In this document: in pieces, positions 62,148-64,000 of the stretch
Numbering within the stretch: the first letter of the stretch is position 1
Layout of the letters: every line of letters begins with the position of its first letter
Assembly (NCBI GenBank): GCA_018266395.1
Contig: JAFEAM010000021.1
Coordinates: 124,001 to 188,000 of the forward strand
Origin: Bacteroidota bacterium
Lineage (GTDB): Bacteria; Bacteroidota; Bacteroidia; Cytophagales; Cyclobacteriaceae
Direction of reading: 5' to 3'
DNA: 64,000 nt
Translations under genes and position numbers: made by a program
The notes under the pieces: model-generated
The model's input: the letters and a program-made list of their open reading frames with translations, nothing else
The model's database searches: none
What the model was told of the DNA's origin: nothing

Positions 62148-62582
62148 TTACACTTTACCCAGTTCCTTCTCTCTTTGGACAATTTGGGCCAATGTGCTGC
62201 CGGAAAGAACCCTGAGGGTTTCGTCGCGGACCATAGAGAAAGCGTCACGGATTCCGCACGTCTTCTCATCGCGGCATTCTTCGCATGGTTCGTAATAGTT
62301 GTAGGACACACAAGGCAACAGTGAAATGGCTCCATCCATCAACCGAATGATTTCGACAAGGTTAACCTCCTCGGGAGATTTGTATAAATAATACCCCCCG
62401 CCTTTTCCTTTCTTGCTGTGAAGGATTTTGGAATTCTTCAGTTCAAGCAGGATCGCCTCGAGAAACTTCTTAGGGATGTGCTGACTTTCTGCGATATCCT
62501 GGATGTGAACCGGGCCCTGCTGATATCGTTCGGCGAGGTAAACCAGTGCATGGATGGCATATTTGCACTTTTTCGACAGCAT
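62148..62582 (-). CDS. Rrf2-family transcriptional regulator
   Basis: 144 residues from ATG 62582. A winged helix (CKYAIHALVYLAERYQQGPV, IPKKFLEAILLELKNSKIL, KGKGGGYYL) is followed by a Cys-rich loop: Cys91, Cys100, Cys103 and Cys109. This resembles the IscR/NsrR iron-sulfur ligand region, though the spacing differs. Likely senses oxidative or nitrosative stress or iron-sulfur status. It lies just upstream of the peroxiredoxin gene. Confidence 0.9.
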   Translation of the reverse strand: MLSKKCKYAIHALVYLAERYQQGPVHIQDIAESQHIPKKFLEAILLELKNSKILHSKKGKGGGYYLYKSPEEVNLVEIIRLMDGAISLLPCVSYNYYEPCEECRDEKTCGIRDAFSMVRDETLRVLSGSTLAQIVQREKELGKV

Positions 62583-62608
62583 CGGGGGCAATATAGATTT
62601 TTTGCCAC

Positions 62609-62616
62609 TATTTTTG
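62609..62616 (+). promoter_or_regulatory. Possible -7 element for the tRNA-Thr
   Basis: TATTTTTG is an exact TAnnTTTG on the forward strand, about 56 nt before the tRNA. Its start would be near 62622, giving a precursor with a ~50-nt 5' leader. No -33 element is seen. Confidence 0.3.
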
Positions 62617-62671
62617 CCCGGCCTTCGTCATCGACTAAAGGCGATTGTTGTCGTCCATTCTTATCTGCTAA

Positions 62672-62743
62672 GCCGGGGTAGCTCAGGGGTAGAGCAGCTG
62701 ATTCGTAATCAGCAGGTCGTGAGTTCAAATCTCATCCCCGGCT
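62672..62743 (+). tRNA. tRNA-Thr (anticodon CGT)
   Basis: Complete cloverleaf of 72 nt. The acceptor stem is GCCGGGG/CCCCGGC, the D-stem GCTC/GAGC, and the anticodon stem GCTGA/TCAGC with loop TTCGTAA and anticodon CGT at 62704-62706. The T-stem is GTGAG/CTCAT with loop TTCAAAT. The discriminator base is T and CCA is not encoded. Its 3' end is followed at 74 nt by the integrase gene of a mobile element, so it is the likely attachment site. Confidence 0.95.
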
Positions 62744-62794
62744 CTGTTGATTCACAGGCAATTACACCAAGTTTCAGCAAGTTCACTTTTCTGT

Positions 62795-62815
62795 GAATGG
62801 TACGGGGAATGGTAC
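62795..62815. repeat. Direct repeat GAATGGTAC x2
   Basis: GAATGGTAC (62795-62803) and again (62807-62815) with spacer GGG, immediately downstream of the integrase stop and in the gap to the tRNA. Such repeats may be integrase binding sites near the element end. Confidence 0.6.
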
Positions 62816-62817
62816 AT

Positions 62818-64000
62818 TTATTTCTTCACTGATAAAGCCTTGATATCATCCAGATGGGCGTCGATCTTGTCGAGTTGCTCATCCTCGAATTGCGCCAGAT
62901 AGATTTCGGTCGTCTTCACGTTTGAATGCCCCATTGCTTCCTGGATCATCTCTGTGGAGGTGCCGGCATGCTTTGATATCGTGGCCCATGAGTGACGGGC
63001 ACAGTAGAAAGTAATCGTCTCAGGCGAAGGGATCTTCAGGTCCCCGCATATCTCCTGCAGGTCCTTGTTTGTGTGCAGCGCTTTCTTCTGGATGGCCCAG
63101 CGCTCCTGTATGGCCGTGGCGTACTTCTTGGTTAGGATCGGGAAAATGTAGCCTGCACCGGTGAAATGGTTCTTGCGGTAGTAGTTGATGAGCTCCCTCA
63201 CCAGGCCCCGGATAGGGATATTGAATGCCCGGCCGTCTCCCCTGGATCTGGAGGTCTTCGTCTTGGACCTGATGTAGCGGATCCGGTCGCCCTCGATGTT
63301 CTCAAGGGTGAGCCTGGAGAGGTCCACAAAGTTCATCCCTCGCGTCATGTAGGAAAAGATGAAGTAATTCCGGGAATGCCATTTCCGGGTGCCCTCCTCC
63401 AGTGGCTTGTTGATGATGGCTTCCATTTGCTTGCGGCTGAGTGCGCGCTTTGCCGTCACTTCTGTCTTCACTTTGTACTTTCCGAAAGGATAGTTCTCAG
63501 GCTTGGCCAGTCCCAGGTCAATGGCCCGGTTGTAGATGGCCCTCAGATGCCTCATGTAGACAGCCACGCCATTGACAGAGCAGCTTTTGAGGAGGCGCCC
63601 CTCGAACTTTTCCAGGAAGGTCATATCAACGTCAACAAATAGCAGGTCCTTGCCTTTGCGGAAGGTGTGCAGCGCATTTCTCAGGGTCTTGGTTATGCGA
63701 TAGGTCCCGGCCCGGTCGGATTCCTGCAGGCGCTTGATTTCCTCATCCAGGAAGACCAGGACCCGGCGCATATTGGAGTTGACAAAGAACTCGGATTCAA
63801 ACCGGTCAAAGCTGAATTGCTTTTCACTCTCCTGGAACTCGGTGAGGATCTTCTTTGCCTTCAGCTCGAGGGCATTGAGCTTGATATTCTCCTCCTGGTT
63901 CTTGATGTATCGGCCGATATCCTCGTTCCACTTCTCGCTTGTCGTCGGGGGACCAATCGTGTAGTATTTCCTGCGATCCATGAAGCTGATCCGCAAGCAA
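62818..64000 (-). CDS. Tyrosine-type site-specific integrase (start beyond window)
   Basis: At least 392 residues, open to the window end, so the N-terminus is probably cut. The visible part begins in the arm-binding domain (RRKYYTIGPPTTSEKW). The core-binding domain follows, then the catalytic domain with Arg in MTRGMNFVDL, Lys in RYIRSKTK, Arg-His in FYCARHSWAT (Tyr where HxxR has its His, as in many Bacteroidota enzymes), His in GHSN and the nucleophile Tyr in TTEIYLAQF. It reads towards the tRNA-Thr, as in integrative elements inserted in tRNA genes. Confidence 0.9.
   Translation of the reverse strand, partial: CLRISFMDRRKYYTIGPPTTSEKWNEDIGRYIKNQEENIKLNALELKAKKILTEFQESEKQFSFDRFESEFFVNSNMRRVLVFLDEEIKRLQESDRAGTYRITKTLRNALHTFRKGKDLLFVDVDMTFLEKFEGRLLKSCSVNGVAVYMRHLRAIYNRAIDLGLAKPENYPFGKYKVKTEVTAKRALSRKQMEAIINKPLEEGTRKWHSRNYFIFSYMTRGMNFVDLSRLTLENIEGDRIRYIRSKTKTSRSRGDGRAFNIPIRGLVRELINYYRKNHFTGAGYIFPILTKKYATAIQERWAIQKKALHTNKDLQEICGDLKIPSPETITFYCARHSWATISKHAGTSTEMIQEAMGHSNVKTTEIYLAQFEDEQLDKIDAHLDDIKALSVKK

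Noticed and set aside
1-64000. CRISPR arrays, rRNA genes, insertion sequences and other tRNA genes
   Set aside because: I saw no repeat-spacer arrays, transposase, rRNA-like sequence or second cloverleaf. A covariance-model scan would be needed to exclude small RNAs.

Overview
The window is chromosomal DNA of a Bacteroidota bacterium, most likely of the Cytophagales type. The signs are a type IX secretion C-terminal sorting domain on a 1760-residue secreted protein, several promoters with the Bacteroidota -7 element TAnnTTTG, 4-nt gene overlaps without Shine-Dalgarno sequences, a DAHP synthase fused to chorismate mutase, SPOR-OmpA envelope proteins, and an integrase of the Bacteroidota style. 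The assignment comes from gene content only. Layout: 1-1665 is the end of a TPR sensor histidine kinase. 1730-9985 is a nuoIJKLMN half-operon (ferredoxin-like subunit and membrane arm of complex I) followed closely by an over-long PurF-like amidotransferase. 9988-15270 is the giant secreted protein. 15594-23129 holds a glycosyltransferase, an EVE-domain protein, two tandem secreted paralogues of unknown function, pyrR-pyrB and a cystathionine beta-synthase. 23140-28563 has three related OmpA-family proteins around a secreted MORN-caspase protein. 28695-38782 is a five-gene reverse-strand operon: alpha-2-macroglobulin, an unknown protein, a desaturase resembling eukaryotic sphingolipid delta-4 desaturases, a small NTF2-like protein and PBP1C. 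38858-43136 is the Phe/Tyr operon (pheA, aminotransferase, tyrA, aroG-chorismate mutase) with its terminator and leader. 44292-48660 is leuCDBA. 50238-57446 is the isoleucine/valine operon ilvE-D-B-N-C-A with its leader. The right end carries redox and sugar genes, then a tRNA-Thr and the integrase of an element that continues beyond the window. The most notable discovery is translational attenuation upstream of the aromatic and branched-chain operons. In front of pheA lies a 21-codon leader peptide with eight consecutive Phe/Tyr codons. In front of ilvE lies a 35-codon leader peptide with nine consecutive Leu/Val/Ile codons. Each is followed by an intrinsic terminator just before the first structural gene. 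In each, the last codons before the leader stop contain an 8-nt segment complementary to the 5' arm of that terminator, so an alternative antiterminator hairpin can form when a ribosome stalls on the control codons. The leuC leader has a similar terminator but no intact leader ORF. It shares an identical 16-nt element with the ilvE leader. The genes therefore form a coherent amino acid supply region: chorismate pathway entry and Phe/Tyr branches, leucine branch, and the Ile/Val set, apparently controlled by charged-tRNA supply. A second notable point is the desaturase embedded in an envelope operon, because Bacteroidota make sphingolipids that are usually described as saturated dihydroceramides.
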